From CAKZLS01 sp963771545 (GTDB taxonomy: Bacteria > Pseudomonadota > Alphaproteobacteria > Rhodospirillales > Defluviicoccaceae), in the NCBI GenBank assembly GCA_963771545.1, contig CAVYTX010000002.1:1364001-1428000 (forward strand): 64,000 bases of DNA, given 5' to 3'. The translations under genes were made by a program, and so were the position numbers. The notes under the pieces were generated by a model. The model made no database searches. It was not told the DNA's origin and worked only from the letters and a program-made list of their open reading frames with translations. This document shows positions 42,944 through 53,178 of the stretch, in pieces. Each line of letters opens with the position of its first letter. Positions within the stretch are counted from its first letter, which is position 1.

Positions 42944-45655
42944 GCTGATCCACCACCAGACATAAGTTGGTTTATACCGCTCAGCTCAGTCCAGATCCCC
43001 GACCAGCCTGGATGGGGAGATCTAAATCTATTTCAACTACCGTCCCCTGCTCCGAAAACTGAAAATAAGAAAACCCATCATCTTGCGCCTTTGGCCGGTA
43101 GGGGCGCAGCATGTCTTCCCAGTTTGCCAATCGACGTTATTACAGGCCATCTGGGCAGATGGCTCGCACGCCACCGGCAGTCTCAGGATTTGGTTGACTG
43201 GGTGATTGAACGTGGCGGGATCATTCACGAAGTTTGGCGGGAGAGTCTTGCGGATGACCTAGACCAAGAACGAGAACCTTGGCGTTCCTTCTGGAGTTTA
43301 CTCGTTGATGGGGCGGCGACGCCTCCATGCGACCACAACCGAAGAGACGATTTCCTCGTTACCACGAGTATTCGGAAAGGAGAGTGGCCCTACGGAGCAG
43401 ATGCGGCCATTCTGCGAGCAGGCGGATCATGGCTTCACCCTAAAATGCGGTTTCCTGTACGAGAGATCGAAGTTCCTCCAAAGTCACTGTCAGATATCGT
43501 GGAATTTCGCCTTAAACTTGCGAATGACTACCTCCTTTCTAAGGTGCTCGAACGGTGTTCAGCCAACGAAATAAGGCGTGGTCTTGCGCCGCTTGCAGAC
43601 GCGTTGACGTCAAAACTCACAGACGCCCTCGAATTGGCCACGCGTGGAAATGTGGTCGATGCTGCCGAATATACGACGGCGAGCTTACCATCGCTATTTG
43701 AGCAAGCCGATCAACATACGTCGAGGACGTGGACGTTCCTTGTTTACTTGGTGATCGAGGCCGCTAGATCTTTGCATGAATATGAGCCAGAAGCTGCGCA
43801 ACTGTTATCAGCCAGATGGCGTTATCTTGCCTCTGTCCGAAACTTGTTGATTTTTAAGCGATTGGCTGTTCTCGCGTTAACCGAATTTGAACTACCATCG
43901 CCAGGGACGGCAGTGCACTTTCTGATGAGCAACGACGCAGAAATCCTCTGGAACTTGTCAACGTGGCCAGAAGTTAAGACGTTTCTTTTGACACGAGCGC
44001 CGCATTTGGCCCAGAACGATAAAGATCGGCTGGTTGCAGCGTTAGTTTCGGGGCCACAAAGACAGCATTTTCCGAATTTCGAAGGCGACGACGCCAAGTT
44101 TCAGGAATCCGCGCAATATCTTCAGTTGCGAATTTCGGCACAGTTTTTGGAGGCGGGTCTGTCCCCGCCAGAAAACCTGCGTAAGGCAACTGAGGCACGG
44201 TATCCGAGGGGGACGCAGGAGGACAAGGCCAAATTCCCCACGAGCGAAGGGGTTCAGAGGGTCGCGCCGCCAACAGCTGACGATTTACTAGCAAAGAACC
44301 CGGAGAGTATTTGCGAACTCCTTGTTGGGGAGAGCGATTGGGACGCGGGCCACCGCTTGGCTGATATTCTGAACCGAGACTTTGAGTTGGGGCTAACAGT
44401 CGTAAGATCCTTAGCAGCCAGAAACGCTTCGGCAGGCACCTGGGAAATCGGCCTCGGGGAACTGGGAAAGTTAAAAAATTCGGATGAAAAACGGCGTACT
44501 TTAGGCACGCTTCTCGATGTCGCACTTGCATATCCGGACTGGCTTGAAGGTCCCGGCGTGCGACCGGTGTCAAGGTTCCTATCCTTGCAGGCCGATAAAC
44601 TCGAAACTGAGCAAAAAGCTGAGTTTCTCCAGCTGTGGGACATGACGTTGACAGCCGCTGAGCTTGGTGGGCGGTCTGCGGTCGTCAATCCATCTAGTCC
44701 CGTGGACGAGGCGATTAACGCTCCCGGAGGCGATCTTGCTGAAGCGCTCGTGGACCACCTGTTTTCCAGAAGTCCGAAAACCGACTCTCTTCTACCGGAG
44801 GATCTGGCCGAGAGATTTAATCAATTGTGGCGCGGGGAATCTGACACTCACCGGCACGCGCGGGTTATCTTGGCCTCCCGAGTGCTCTGGCTCCATCGCA
44901 TTGACCCGGAATGGGCACGCCAGACCATTTTGGCCGCGATGGGCGCTGATGACGAGCAGGCACTCGATCTTTGGTATGCAATGTTTTGGATAGGCAAATG
45001 GGATATCGAGCTTGTCTCCGATCTCCAGGCAGCCCTTCAAAGTATTCTAGAACGGATGCATGCTGGTCCAGAGGAATTTGCGCGGCGCCTTAGTGAATGG
45101 GTTGCGTCAATCCTCGTGTCTGCACCCGAAACTCTTGCCGATGAACAAGTAACTGCTTTTTTTCGTGCATCAAATACGGAGACATTGCATGGAGTAGTTT
45201 CGGTATTTAAGCAGACTCTTCAGGACGCTGAAGCACGCTCACCCAATCTGTGGACTGACAGGATAAAAACAATCTTTGATCAGTTTTGGCCGGCTGATAG
45301 AGTCAAGAATTCCCCTCAGCTCTCAGGTTCACTCCTCCGAATGGCGGTTGCTGCGAGAGAGGCATTTCCAAGCGTCATTAGTGCATTAAGCCAGAAGGCT
45401 CTCATCCTTCCAGGTTCCGCTGATACGTTTATCTCTATTCTGGATGGCCAAGGGGGCGACGAACAAACCTACGACGATGTGGCACATCACCCAGACGCGG
45501 TTTTGTTAGCGCTCAACCTGAGCGTTGATGAAACCCTTGATTACTTCTACCGAGAAAAATTAGATCGGCTCCTGAACAGGATTGTCGCAGCGGCAGCACA
45601 GACAGCTAACGATCCAAAAATGCACCGCCTAAGAGCAATTGTCGCCCGAGGTTGA
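42944..45655 (+). pseudogene. SIR2-domain defence protein, 3' part (interrupted by IS21 element)
   Basis: This is the remaining 903 residues of the split SIR2 protein. The frame joins exactly with the 5' part once the element and one target copy are removed (...AFAD then ADPPPDISWFIPL). The region is helical and repeat-like, and the end carries features like the DUF4020 C-terminal domain that follows many SIR2 domains (SLPSLFEQADQHTSRTWTFL, RWRYLASVRNLLIFKRLAVLALT and later LSQKALILPGS). It has no start of its own in the interrupted state; the 42911 frame begins inside the IS21 end. The protein probably senses a phage component through this part. Confidence 0.85.
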
Positions 45656-46205
45656 GCAGTGAGAGGTGGCAACCACCTGTAATTTCAGTTTTTAGGGCAG
45701 CGTCAGAGTAAACTCTTGGGCAAGTTATCTCGTCGCCTGTTATTGACTTGGCCAACAGTTCTATAGAATTCGTCCAATACTCAGCCAAGCGGCCGTGCTT
45801 GGCTAATCGCGTCGATGCACCTCCGATCCGAGTTCGTCAGCAAATCTACGACAGCGGACTTGCGCGAGTAAAGATGATCCAGGCCAGCCGGAGTTGGCAA
45901 CGGGTCATCATTACCCCTGCAGGCTGTGAGACGCAATGGTCCGCAATCAAGGGTAAAGCTGGAGCAATCGGCCAGAAAGCCGACCTTCGCACATTTGCTT
46001 CCGGTGCTGAGGGTATTGCTGCCGTGGCTGGTCCTGGTCCAGCAGGGGAAAGTGAAGCCAAAGCACTAAATCGCTGCCGCGATACTGGAGATCATGTGTC
46101 GATGTTGAGGGCTCGTTAGCCGTCTGGGTGAGCCGGCCTACCATTGTGCGACCTCCTTCCTGAACATTGAGGTGTCATCAACCTCATTCAGGACAGGAGT
46201 TTCCC
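45656..46205. other. Intergenic region before the broken integrase
   Basis: About 550 bases with short frames only and no family match. An imperfect inverted stretch (CCTGAACATTGAGG and CCTCATTCAGG) lies at 46159-46193, just before the integrase start. It may be a recombinase or element site. Confidence 0.45.
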
Positions 46206-46340
46206 ATGGGTACGACTACGATCAGCCCTCTGCGCCAGCGCATGATCGAGGACATGGCCGCGCGCAAGCTCTCGCCGGGGACGCAGAAAGGTCATATCCG
46301 CAGCTTCCGGCGGTTTGCTGCGTTCCTGCACCGCTCCCCC

Positions 46341-47372
46341 TTAGATTCACAAACGAAGTGCAACACCGGTATGTTCCGGAGTTGCGATGGGCAAGCATTA
46401 TGGACAGCTCGATTTTGACGAGCGGATTGAGCTTTCCCGGCATCATGATGCCGGGAAAGCTTCGAGCGAGATTGCGAGGATCATGGGGCGTCATCCCTCG
46501 ACGATCGGACGCGAACTCAGGCGCAACAGCCTTCCCAAGGGTGGCTACAGGCCGGCCTCGGCGGACCGGATCGCATTGTCGCGCTGCCGGCGATGCTCGC
46601 GGATCGAGCGCCTGAGCCCGCTGAAGGAGCATGTCGACGACCCCCTTGCGATGGGCTGGCCGCCGGAACAGATCTCCGGCAGGCTCAGGCTGCGGGGATC
46701 CCGGCACACGGTGAGCCACGAGTTCGATCTATCGCTATATCTACCGGCCCAAGGTTCGGTCCCAGAAGCTCCACCGCTATCTGGCGCGTGCCAAGGCAAC
46801 CCGAGGACGGCGGTATTTCAAGCGCCGCCGCGATCCGATCCTGGGGCGCCGTTCCATCCATGAACGAGACCCAGCCATCGATAACCGGAGCGTTTTCGGC
46901 CACTGGGAAGGCGATCTCATGCAGTTCCGCACGCAAAAAGGCAAACTCTTGACCGCCGTCGAGCGCAAGACCGGCCTGACCCTGGCCGGCGGCTTGCCAA
47001 GCAAGACCGCGGAGGCCACCGCCGCCAAACTCACCGCTCTGTTCTCCGTCTTGCCCAAGGCCGCCAGGCGCTCCATCACATTCGACAATGGTTCGGAATT
47101 CGCCCAGCACCAGAAGCTGGAGGGCGGCCTTGGCCTCCTCACCTTCTTCTGTGACCCCTACTCGCCTTGGCAGCGCGGCTCCATCGAAAACGCAAACGGC
47201 ATTCTCAGGCGCGATCTGCCACGCAACACCGAGTTCTCCGATTACACCGAGCAGGACATCCAAGACATCGTCTGGGCCAACAACACCACTCCCCGAAAAC
47301 GTCTCGGCTATCTCACACCAGCCGAGGCATTCCTAATTCAACTCCGGTCTTGCACTTGAAATGTGAATCCAG
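46341..47372 (+). mobile_element. IS30-family insertion sequence
   Basis: A 1,032-bp element with inverted ends (GATTCACA..., then AAGTGCAA, ACCGG on each side). CCCCC occurs on both flanks (46336-46340 and 47373-47377) and is a possible target duplication, though a C-run makes the exact edge uncertain. It is inserted in the integrase gene. Confidence 0.88.
46387..47359 (+). pseudogene. IS30-family transposase, frameshifted
   Basis: The N-terminus (MGKHYGQLDFDERIELSRHH with the KASSEIARIMGRHPSTIGREL helix-turn-helix) leads to SRHTVSHE; the protein then continues in another frame from about 46720 (SIYRYIYRPKV). The DDE residues lie in the second part: FGHWEGDLMQ (D), ITFDNGSEFAQH (D) and GSIENANGILRRDLP (E). 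The shift inactivates it unless the base is wrong. Confidence 0.87.
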
Positions 47373-48382
47373 CCCCCGATACCGCCACCTGCGAAGACGT
47401 CCGCCGCTTCCAGTTGCATCTGTCCGAGAGTGGCATGAGCATCTGCAACCGCAACCGGATCATGACCGGGCTCAGGTCCCTGTTCCGGGTGACGCTGAGG
47501 CGGCTGGATCTTGCCAACGAGGTCTACCACGTCCGCGAGCCGCAGAAGATGCCGTTGGTGATGAGCCCGGATGAGGCCAAGCGACTGTTGGCCATGGCCA
47601 GGAACCTCAAAGTTCGCGTGCTGCTCAGTCTCGCCTATGGCTGCGGGCTGCGTGCCGGTGAAGTGGTGAGATTGCGCGCCGGCGACATCGACAGCGCCCA
47701 GAACATCATCCGCATTGTCCAGGCGAAGGGCCGCAAGGGCCGCCATGTCATGCTCTCGAAGGACCTGCTCGTCCTCCTGCGGCAATGGTGGAAGGTTCGT
47801 CTGACGCGCTACGATGCGGGGATGCCCGCGGACCAGCGGTGGCTGTTCCCGGGGCGTCGCTCGGGCAGGCCGATGACGACCCGGCAGTTCAACCGCCTGT
47901 TCCATGAAGCCGTGGCCGCCGCCGGGATCACCTGCGCGAAGCGGATGCGAAGCATCAAGCCGGTCACGCTGCATTCTCTGCGCCACAGCTTCGTCACCCA
48001 TCTGCTCGAGCGCGGCACCGATATCCGCCACATCCAGGCCCTCTTGGGCCACGACAAGCTCGACACCACGGCGCGCTACACGCGAATTGCGACGGGCACC
48101 ATCGCCGCCATCGAGAGCCCGCTCGATGTGTTGTCCGAACCGACCAGGAAAGCCAACAGGAGCAAGAAGCCCGGGCCGTCGGCGTAACAGTCGCGGCCAT
48201 GGTTGGTCCGGCTTTGGAGGTCGCGGTTATTCGACTGGACTTCCCGGCGCAAGGAAGCGGTACTGCCATTGGTTGTTGAACGGACAAGCCTCCGCCCACC
48301 GCCCGGCCCCGACGATGCTTGTCCCCGGGGCTTCGGGTGGTGGGAGGCCGCGCATCCCGCGCGGCCCGAAATGGAGGTCACC

Positions 48383-48795
48383 ATGCCCAAGCTCACCGAT
48401 ACCCACCTCGTCATCCTGTCTGCCGCCGCACAGCGCGCCGATGCTATGGCCCTGCCGTTGCCGAAGTCACTCAACATCAACAGGGGTGCCGCCACGTCCG
48501 CACTCAAGGGCCTCATCAAACGGGGGCCTTCTCGCCGAACGGCCGGCGACTAGAGACGACGAAGCATGGCGCGAGACCGAAGACGGCCAGCGCATCGCGC
48601 TTGCCGTCACCAGTGCAGGCCAACCCGGCACCCGGCTCCTGCGCGACTGGCAGGGTGTTACCTACGAGGTCATCGTTCTCGAAGGTGGCGTGCAATATCG
48701 CGGCAATGTGTGACCGTCATTGTCCGCGATGGCGCGCGAGATTACCGGGACCCGCTGGTCGGGACCGCGATTCTTCGGCATCAGGGGGCGCCAAC
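48383..48795 (+). pseudogene. Decayed DUF3489 / DUF2924 gene pair
   Basis: The N-terminus MPKLTDTHLVILSAAAQRAD is of the DUF3489 type. A one-base shift near 48525 (G-run) moves it to another frame: GGLLAERPATRDDEAWRETE. That is joined, without the rest of DUF3489, to the middle of a DUF2924 protein (RLLRDWQGVTYEVIVLEGG). A further shift leads to EITGTRWSGPRFFGIRG just before the recombinase. DUF3489, DUF2924 and recombinase genes commonly occur in that order in alphaproteobacteria, so this is a deletion-scarred module. Confidence 0.72.
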
Positions 48796-50268
48796 ATGAC
48801 CGCGACTAGATCCCACATCCGGCGCTGCGCCCTCTATACGCGCAAATCCACGGAAGAGGGTCTGCAGCAAGGCTTCAACTCCCTCGATGCCCAGCGCGAG
48901 GCCTGTGAAGCCTATATCAAGAGCCAGGCCGGCGAGGGATGGAAGCCGATCCGCACCCGCTACGACGACGGCGGTTTCTCCGGCGGCACCATGACCCGGG
49001 CGGCGCTCGTGAGGCTGCTCGCCGATATCGGTGCCCGCAAAGTCGACACGGTGGTGGTTTACAAGGTCGACCGTCTCACACGCTCGCTCGCAGATTTCAC
49101 CAAGATCGTCGAGGTATCCGATGCCAACGGAGTCTCCTTCGTCTCGGTGACCCAGCAGTTCAACACCACAACCTCGATGGGGCGGCTGACGCTCAACATG
49201 CTGCTCAGCTTCGCCCAATTCGACCGCGAGGTCACCGGCGAAAGGATCCGCGACAAAAAAGCCGCCTCGAAGAAGAAGGGCATGTGGATGGGTGGCTTCG
49301 TGCCGCTCGGCTACGAACCCGACGGCCGGACGCTGGCGATCAATGATGCCGAGGCTGAAATCGTCCGAACCGTGGAGGGCAAGACCCACGAGGGTCAGCA
49401 CCCGCCGATCATCAACCCCGATACCTGGGACGCGGTGCGGGCCAAGCTCGCCGCCAACGCTCGCGACCGCCGTTCGGGCAATGGAGTGAAGCACCCGAGC
49501 CCGCTTGCCGGCAAATTGTTCGACGAAGCGGGCATCCTCTTGACCTTCAGTCATGCCGTCAAATCCGGTCGGCGCTATCGCTACTATGTCTCCCGCCAGC
49601 TTATCGCCGGTCCGATGGACCGCATCGACGATCAACGTGCGTCGGCTTGGCGATTGCCCGCCCGCGAGATCGAACGAATCGTCTCTGATGCCGCAGCGGG
49701 GCTCCTCGCCGATCGCGCCGCACTCACCGACGCGGCGCGGGACGCCGGGCTGGCTGCCGAACAGGTCCCCGGTCTGCTAAGGGCGGTCACTCGATGGAGA
49801 GCCGATGTTCTCGATCTCATCGAGCGTGTCGAGCTTTCCCAGAAGGGAATCGCCTTGACCGTCGACCTTGCCCTCCTCACCGGCGGAGCGGGACCGTTGG
49901 TCCGGCACGAAATCCCGATGCGCATCAAACGCCGGGGTGTCGAGACGCGTCTGGTGATCGAAGGTGCTACCAACAGTTCAGCCACGACAGTCGACGCGGC
50001 GTTGGTCAAGGCGGTCGTGCGGGCGCACACGTGGTTCGATGATCTCGTCGCCGGTCAGGCGAAATCACTGAAAGCCATTGCCGAGGCGGAAAAACTCAGC
50101 GATCAGTACGTCAGCCGTCTCATGCCGCTTGCCCTCCTGGCCCCTGAGATTGTCGAGGCGGTTCTCGCCGGCACTCAACCCGTCGACCTCACCGCCGAAA
50201 CCCTGATCAATCACACCGACCTTCCGACATCCTGGGTCGAACAAAAAGCACTCTTGGGATTCTGTTGA
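48796..50268 (+). CDS. Serine recombinase (large resolvase), probably with an internal deletion
   Basis: The catalytic resolvase domain starts CALYTRKSTEEGLQQGFNSLDAQREACE with the nucleophile Ser, and continues VVYKVDRLTRSLADF and SFAQFDREVTGERIRDK. A Recombinase-type DNA-binding part follows (PSPLAGKLFDEAGILL, then a long helical region). Between AEAEIVRTV and EGKTHEGQHPPII about 60 residues usual in this family seem missing, in frame. So the protein is 490 aa instead of roughly 550. ATG 48796 overlaps the preceding DUF2924 remnant. Whether the deletion leaves an active enzyme is unclear. Confidence 0.85.
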   Translation: MTATRSHIRRCALYTRKSTEEGLQQGFNSLDAQREACEAYIKSQAGEGWKPIRTRYDDGGFSGGTMTRAALVRLLADIGARKVDTVVVYKVDRLTRSLADFTKIVEVSDANGVSFVSVTQQFNTTTSMGRLTLNMLLSFAQFDREVTGERIRDKKAASKKKGMWMGGFVPLGYEPDGRTLAINDAEAEIVRTVEGKTHEGQHPPIINPDTWDAVRAKLAANARDRRSGNGVKHPSPLAGKLFDEAGILLTFSHAVKSGRRYRYYVSRQLIAGPMDRIDDQRASAWRLPAREIERIVSDAAAGLLADRAALTDAARDAGLAAEQVPGLLRAVTRWRADVLDLIERVELSQKGIALTVDLALLTGGAGPLVRHEIPMRIKRRGVETRLVIEGATNSSATTVDAALVKAVVRAHTWFDDLVAGQAKSLKAIAEAEKLSDQYVSRLMPLALLAPEIVEAVLAGTQPVDLTAETLINHTDLPTSWVEQKALLGFC

Positions 50269-50804
50269 ATTTCCAAATCCTGCGAAAGCCCACCGCCCGG
50301 CCGGCCCGCAGAGAAAATGGACCGCCGAAGGGGCTTGAGAACCCCATCAGCGGCGTCTCCGGTTGAGTTTGGAATACAGGTCGGCACAAAACCCCGCGGA
50401 ATGCCGCGAACTCGTGCTGAGAGTTCGAAATCCAACCAAAAGTGTGCTGAATTCAAGGACTTGGTGGCGGAGGGAACGGTACTGGGACTGAACCTTCTCC
50501 GCTTTGATTTCAATGGGATGGCGTTGCCCTATCGTAACGAAATCCGTCTGCTCGACCGCCAGCTGCTACTCGCGCGCAACTTGCATGCTCTTCCCGATAT
50601 ACGGTTTAGCGTCATGACCCGAGGCAGGAACGCGGTGCGGTAGGTGCCGCTCGCCGGGATCTGTGCGGGAGGAGCGGGGCAACTCGCTTCCCTACGGCGA
50701 CTTTTTTATTTCAACCGCTTAGCGTTTCCGCTTCGCAACAAGATCTTTTTGCTTTTGCTCTTGCGCTGGCTGCCATCTGCGGGCGTCCAGCACCCACTGG
50801 CGTG
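50269..50804. other. Region after the recombinase without a recognised gene
   Basis: About 535 bases. Short frames occur on both strands but none has family support. Confidence 0.45.
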
Positions 50805-50978
50805 GCGTCCTGGGGTTTCGTCCACATCCGTCGTCTCACTGATATGCGTAACCGGCTGCTCATCGCCATCCGGTGGATGTGGGCCTACGTCACCTTCGCT
50901 CGCGGCGCCCGACTGATTACCGGTGGAGCGGCTCACGCTGGCGCCCGCCGGGAAAGCCGCCGGTGGAGACCTGCCTGA
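50805..50978 (+). pseudogene. 3' remnant of a type II NADH dehydrogenase (ndh)
   Basis: An open stretch without start codon reads SWGFVHIRRLTDMRNRLLIA, then IRWMWAYVTFARGARLITG and a short basic end. This is the characteristic C-terminal membrane-anchoring segment of NDH-2 (usually close to FRNRLLVLIQWAWSYLTY and RGARLITG). Nothing upstream resembles the enzyme. It lies at the junction of the accessory region with the SUF operon. Confidence 0.6.
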
Positions 50979-51013
50979 AGTACAAGGGCCCCGACCACTC
51001 ATCCAGGCCAGCG

Positions 51014-51424
51014 CTACGGCAGTTCGAGAGCGATCTTCGCGTCCTCCGACGCTCGATCAGGCGACCACGCCGGCACCCAGACGAGTTGGACCTCCACTTC
51101 GCCAATCCCGTCGACGGCGGCAACCGCGTCGGCCACGGCCTGAGGCATCTGGCCCGCCACCGGGCACCCCGGCGCTGTGAGGGTCATTTGTATCGCGACA
51201 GACCCGTTGTCTTTCACCTCCAGCTCGTAGATCAGGCCGAGATCGTAAATGTTCACCGGAATTTCCGGATCGTAGACGGTTCTGAGGGCCTCGGTGACAT
51301 CTTGTCGCGAGGCGACGACATTTGACGGAGATAACGGCGAGCCGGCACGAGCGACGAAGTCGCCGTCCGTTGCAGCGCCCGGCATGAAGTCTTGCAGCGA
51401 GGACTCGTCCGAAGGGTAGGTCAT
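51014..51424 (-). CDS. sufT: DUF59/MIP18-family Fe-S assembly protein (SufT-like)
   Basis: A 136-aa protein with the DUF59 domain (residues about 38-125) that helps iron-sulfur cluster maturation. Motifs are VTEALRTVYDPEIPVNIYDLGLIYELEV and LTAPGCPVAGQMPQAV, with the conserved Cys in the APGCP loop. The preceding 35 residues are variable. It is the last gene of the SUF operon, 9 bases after sufU. Confidence 0.9.
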   Translation of the reverse strand: MTYPSDESSLQDFMPGAATDGDFVARAGSPLSPSNVVASRQDVTEALRTVYDPEIPVNIYDLGLIYELEVKDNGSVAIQMTLTAPGCPVAGQMPQAVADAVAAVDGIGEVEVQLVWVPAWSPDRASEDAKIALELP

Positions 51425-51433
51425 GATCGCTCG

Positions 51434-51907
51434 CTACTCGGTGCTCGCATGGTTGTCGCCGGCCATGGCCGCTTTCATCGTATGCCAAGCCAGGGTCGCG
51501 CATTTCACCCGGATGGGAAACTCCCGCACACCCGATAGCACCTGCAGCCGTTCGATCGCGTCCGGGTCGACATGGGCCGGATCCTCCACATTGAAGTCCT
51601 CCCCGGTGCACAGGTCGCGCAATGCGTCGAACAGCCCCTCCGCTTCTTCGGCCGTCTTGCCTTTCAGGAGCTCTGTCATCAAGGATGCGGAGGCTACCGA
51701 GATGGCGCAGCCTCTTCCTTCGAAGGCGACATCCTCAATACGGCCATCGCCGCCTACCGTTAGATAGACGGTAAGGGTGTCGCCACATATGGGATTGTGC
51801 CCGCGAGCCGAGCAAGTGGCGCCCTCCGGATGCCGAAAGTTTCGCGGGTTCTTGCCGTGGTCCAGGATGACATCCTGGTATAACGCGCGCAGCTCTTCCA
51901 ACATCAA
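51434..51907 (-). CDS. sufU: SUF-system NifU/IscU-like scaffold (SufU)
   Basis: This is the cluster-assembly scaffold or sulfur transfer protein partner of SufS: 157 aa. Zinc or cluster ligands are Cys41 and Asp43 in NPICGDTL, Cys67 in GRGCAIS and Cys137 in VKCATLAWHT. The region EEAEGLFDALRDLCTGEDF is the insert typical of SufU as opposed to IscU. ATG 51907 overlaps sufS by four bases. Confidence 0.93.
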   Translation of the reverse strand: MMLEELRALYQDVILDHGKNPRNFRHPEGATCSARGHNPICGDTLTVYLTVGGDGRIEDVAFEGRGCAISVASASLMTELLKGKTAEEAEGLFDALRDLCTGEDFNVEDPAHVDPDAIERLQVLSGVREFPIRVKCATLAWHTMKAAMAGDNHASTE

Positions 51908-53178
51908 CTGAATAGCTCCCGCACAATCGCAACGGCTTCGACGAGTACGTCGACCTCTTCGCGGGTGTTGTACATCGCAAAGGACGCGCGCGCCGTCGCG
52001 GCGACACCGAGCCGATCCATCAGCGGCTGGGCACAGTGGTGCCCCGCACGAATCGCGACGCCCGCTCGATCCAGGACGGTTCCGATGTCATGCGGATGGA
52101 CACCATCCATCCCGAAAGAGACGATCGGCGACTTGTTTCCGGCGGTACCATAAATCGTAAGACCCGGGATCGAAGACAGTCTTTTCGTCGCATACTCGAG
52201 GAGGGTGCTCTCGTGCGCCGAAACATCATCAATGCCGACGGATTCGAGAAAGTCGACGGCCGCACCCAGACCGATAGCCTCGACGATCGCGGGCGTGCCA
52301 GCTTCGAATCGATGCGGGGTGTTCTTGAACGTAGTTTTCTCGAACGTGACGGACTCGATCATCTCGCCGCCGCCCTGATAAGGCGGCATTTCGTCAAGGA
52401 TCGCCCTTTTCCCGTAAAGAACGCCAATGCCGGTGGGCCCGTACATCTTGTGGCTAGAGAATGCGTAAAAGTCGGCACCCAGCGCCTGTACGTCGATCTT
52501 CATATGTGGAGCGCTCTGGCAGCCGTCGACGAGAATGAGCGCGCCGCGATCGTGGGCCAGGCGGATGATGTCCTCGATCGGCGTGACTGTCCCCAGGGCG
52601 TTGGAGACATGGGTGATGGCGACGAGCTTGGTCCGCGGAGACAGCAGCGTCTCGTATTCGTCCAAGAGGAAATTGCCTTCGCCGTCGATTGGCGCGACCT
52701 TGAGGACGACACCCTTCTCATCGCGGAGGAACTGCCACGGTACGATGTTCGAGTGGTGCTCCATGTGGGAGATGACGACCTCATCTCCTTCGCGCAAAAA
52801 CTTCCGCCCGTACGTCGCGGCAACCAGATTGATGGCCTCGGTTGCGCCCCGGACGAACACGATCTCGTCCGCGCTCTCGGCGTTGACGAACTCCGCCACA
52901 TTCGTGCGAGCGGCCTCGAACGCGTCGGTCGCCTGCTGGCTGAGCTTGTGGACACCGCGATGAACATTGGCGTAGTACGTCTCGTACGCTTCCCGCATGG
53001 CCTCGATCACGGGCCGAGGCTTCTGGGAGCTCGCGGCGTTGTCCAGGTACACGAGCGGCCGACCGTATACGGTTCGCTGCAGGACGGGGAAGTCGCACCG
53101 CACGCGGGGCACGTCGTATCCAGCGGCATCCGCATCCGGAAGGGCAAGCTTGGGAAAAGCAGCCGAAACCGTATTCAT
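51904..53178 (-). CDS. sufS: Cysteine desulfurase SufS
   Basis: The PLP enzyme that takes sulfur from cysteine for cluster assembly: 424 aa. Lys244 in SSHKMYGPTG binds PLP and Cys382 in RAGHHCAQP carries the persulfide. ATHVSNALGT-like (VAITHVSNALG) and LVDGCQSAPH are typical. I start it at ATG 53178 after AAAGGAGGGGGC; the longer frame upstream overlaps sufD in another frame and is not coding. It overlaps sufD by four bases. Confidence 0.96.
   Translation of the reverse strand: MNTVSAAFPKLALPDADAAGYDVPRVRCDFPVLQRTVYGRPLVYLDNAASSQKPRPVIEAMREAYETYYANVHRGVHKLSQQATDAFEAARTNVAEFVNAESADEIVFVRGATEAINLVAATYGRKFLREGDEVVISHMEHHSNIVPWQFLRDEKGVVLKVAPIDGEGNFLLDEYETLLSPRTKLVAITHVSNALGTVTPIEDIIRLAHDRGALILVDGCQSAPHMKIDVQALGADFYAFSSHKMYGPTGIGVLYGKRAILDEMPPYQGGGEMIESVTFEKTTFKNTPHRFEAGTPAIVEAIGLGAAVDFLESVGIDDVSAHESTLLEYATKRLSSIPGLTIYGTAGNKSPIVSFGMDGVHPHDIGTVLDRAGVAIRAGHHCAQPLMDRLGVAATARASFAMYNTREEVDVLVEAVAIVRELFS

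Larger units (their letters stand above)
46206..48187 (+). pseudogene. Tyrosine recombinase/integrase, interrupted by an IS30 element
   Basis: The N-terminus starts at ATG 46206 (GTTTISPLRQRMIEDMAARKLSPGTQ) and runs to FLHRSP at 46340. After the IS30 element it resumes at 47378 with DTATCEDVRRFQLHLSESGMS. The catalytic core has Arg in GCGLRAGEVVRL, HSLRHSFVTHLL, the HIQALLGH motif and the Tyr in TTARYTR. It resembles the XerC/D-type integrases that travel with IS91-like elements. The 47363 frame that would start in the element's right end is not an independent gene. Confidence 0.87.

Noticed and set aside
45748..46119. 123-codon plus-strand frame before the broken integrase
   Set aside because: No recognisable domain, no ribosome binding site and overlapping frames of similar length on the other strand.
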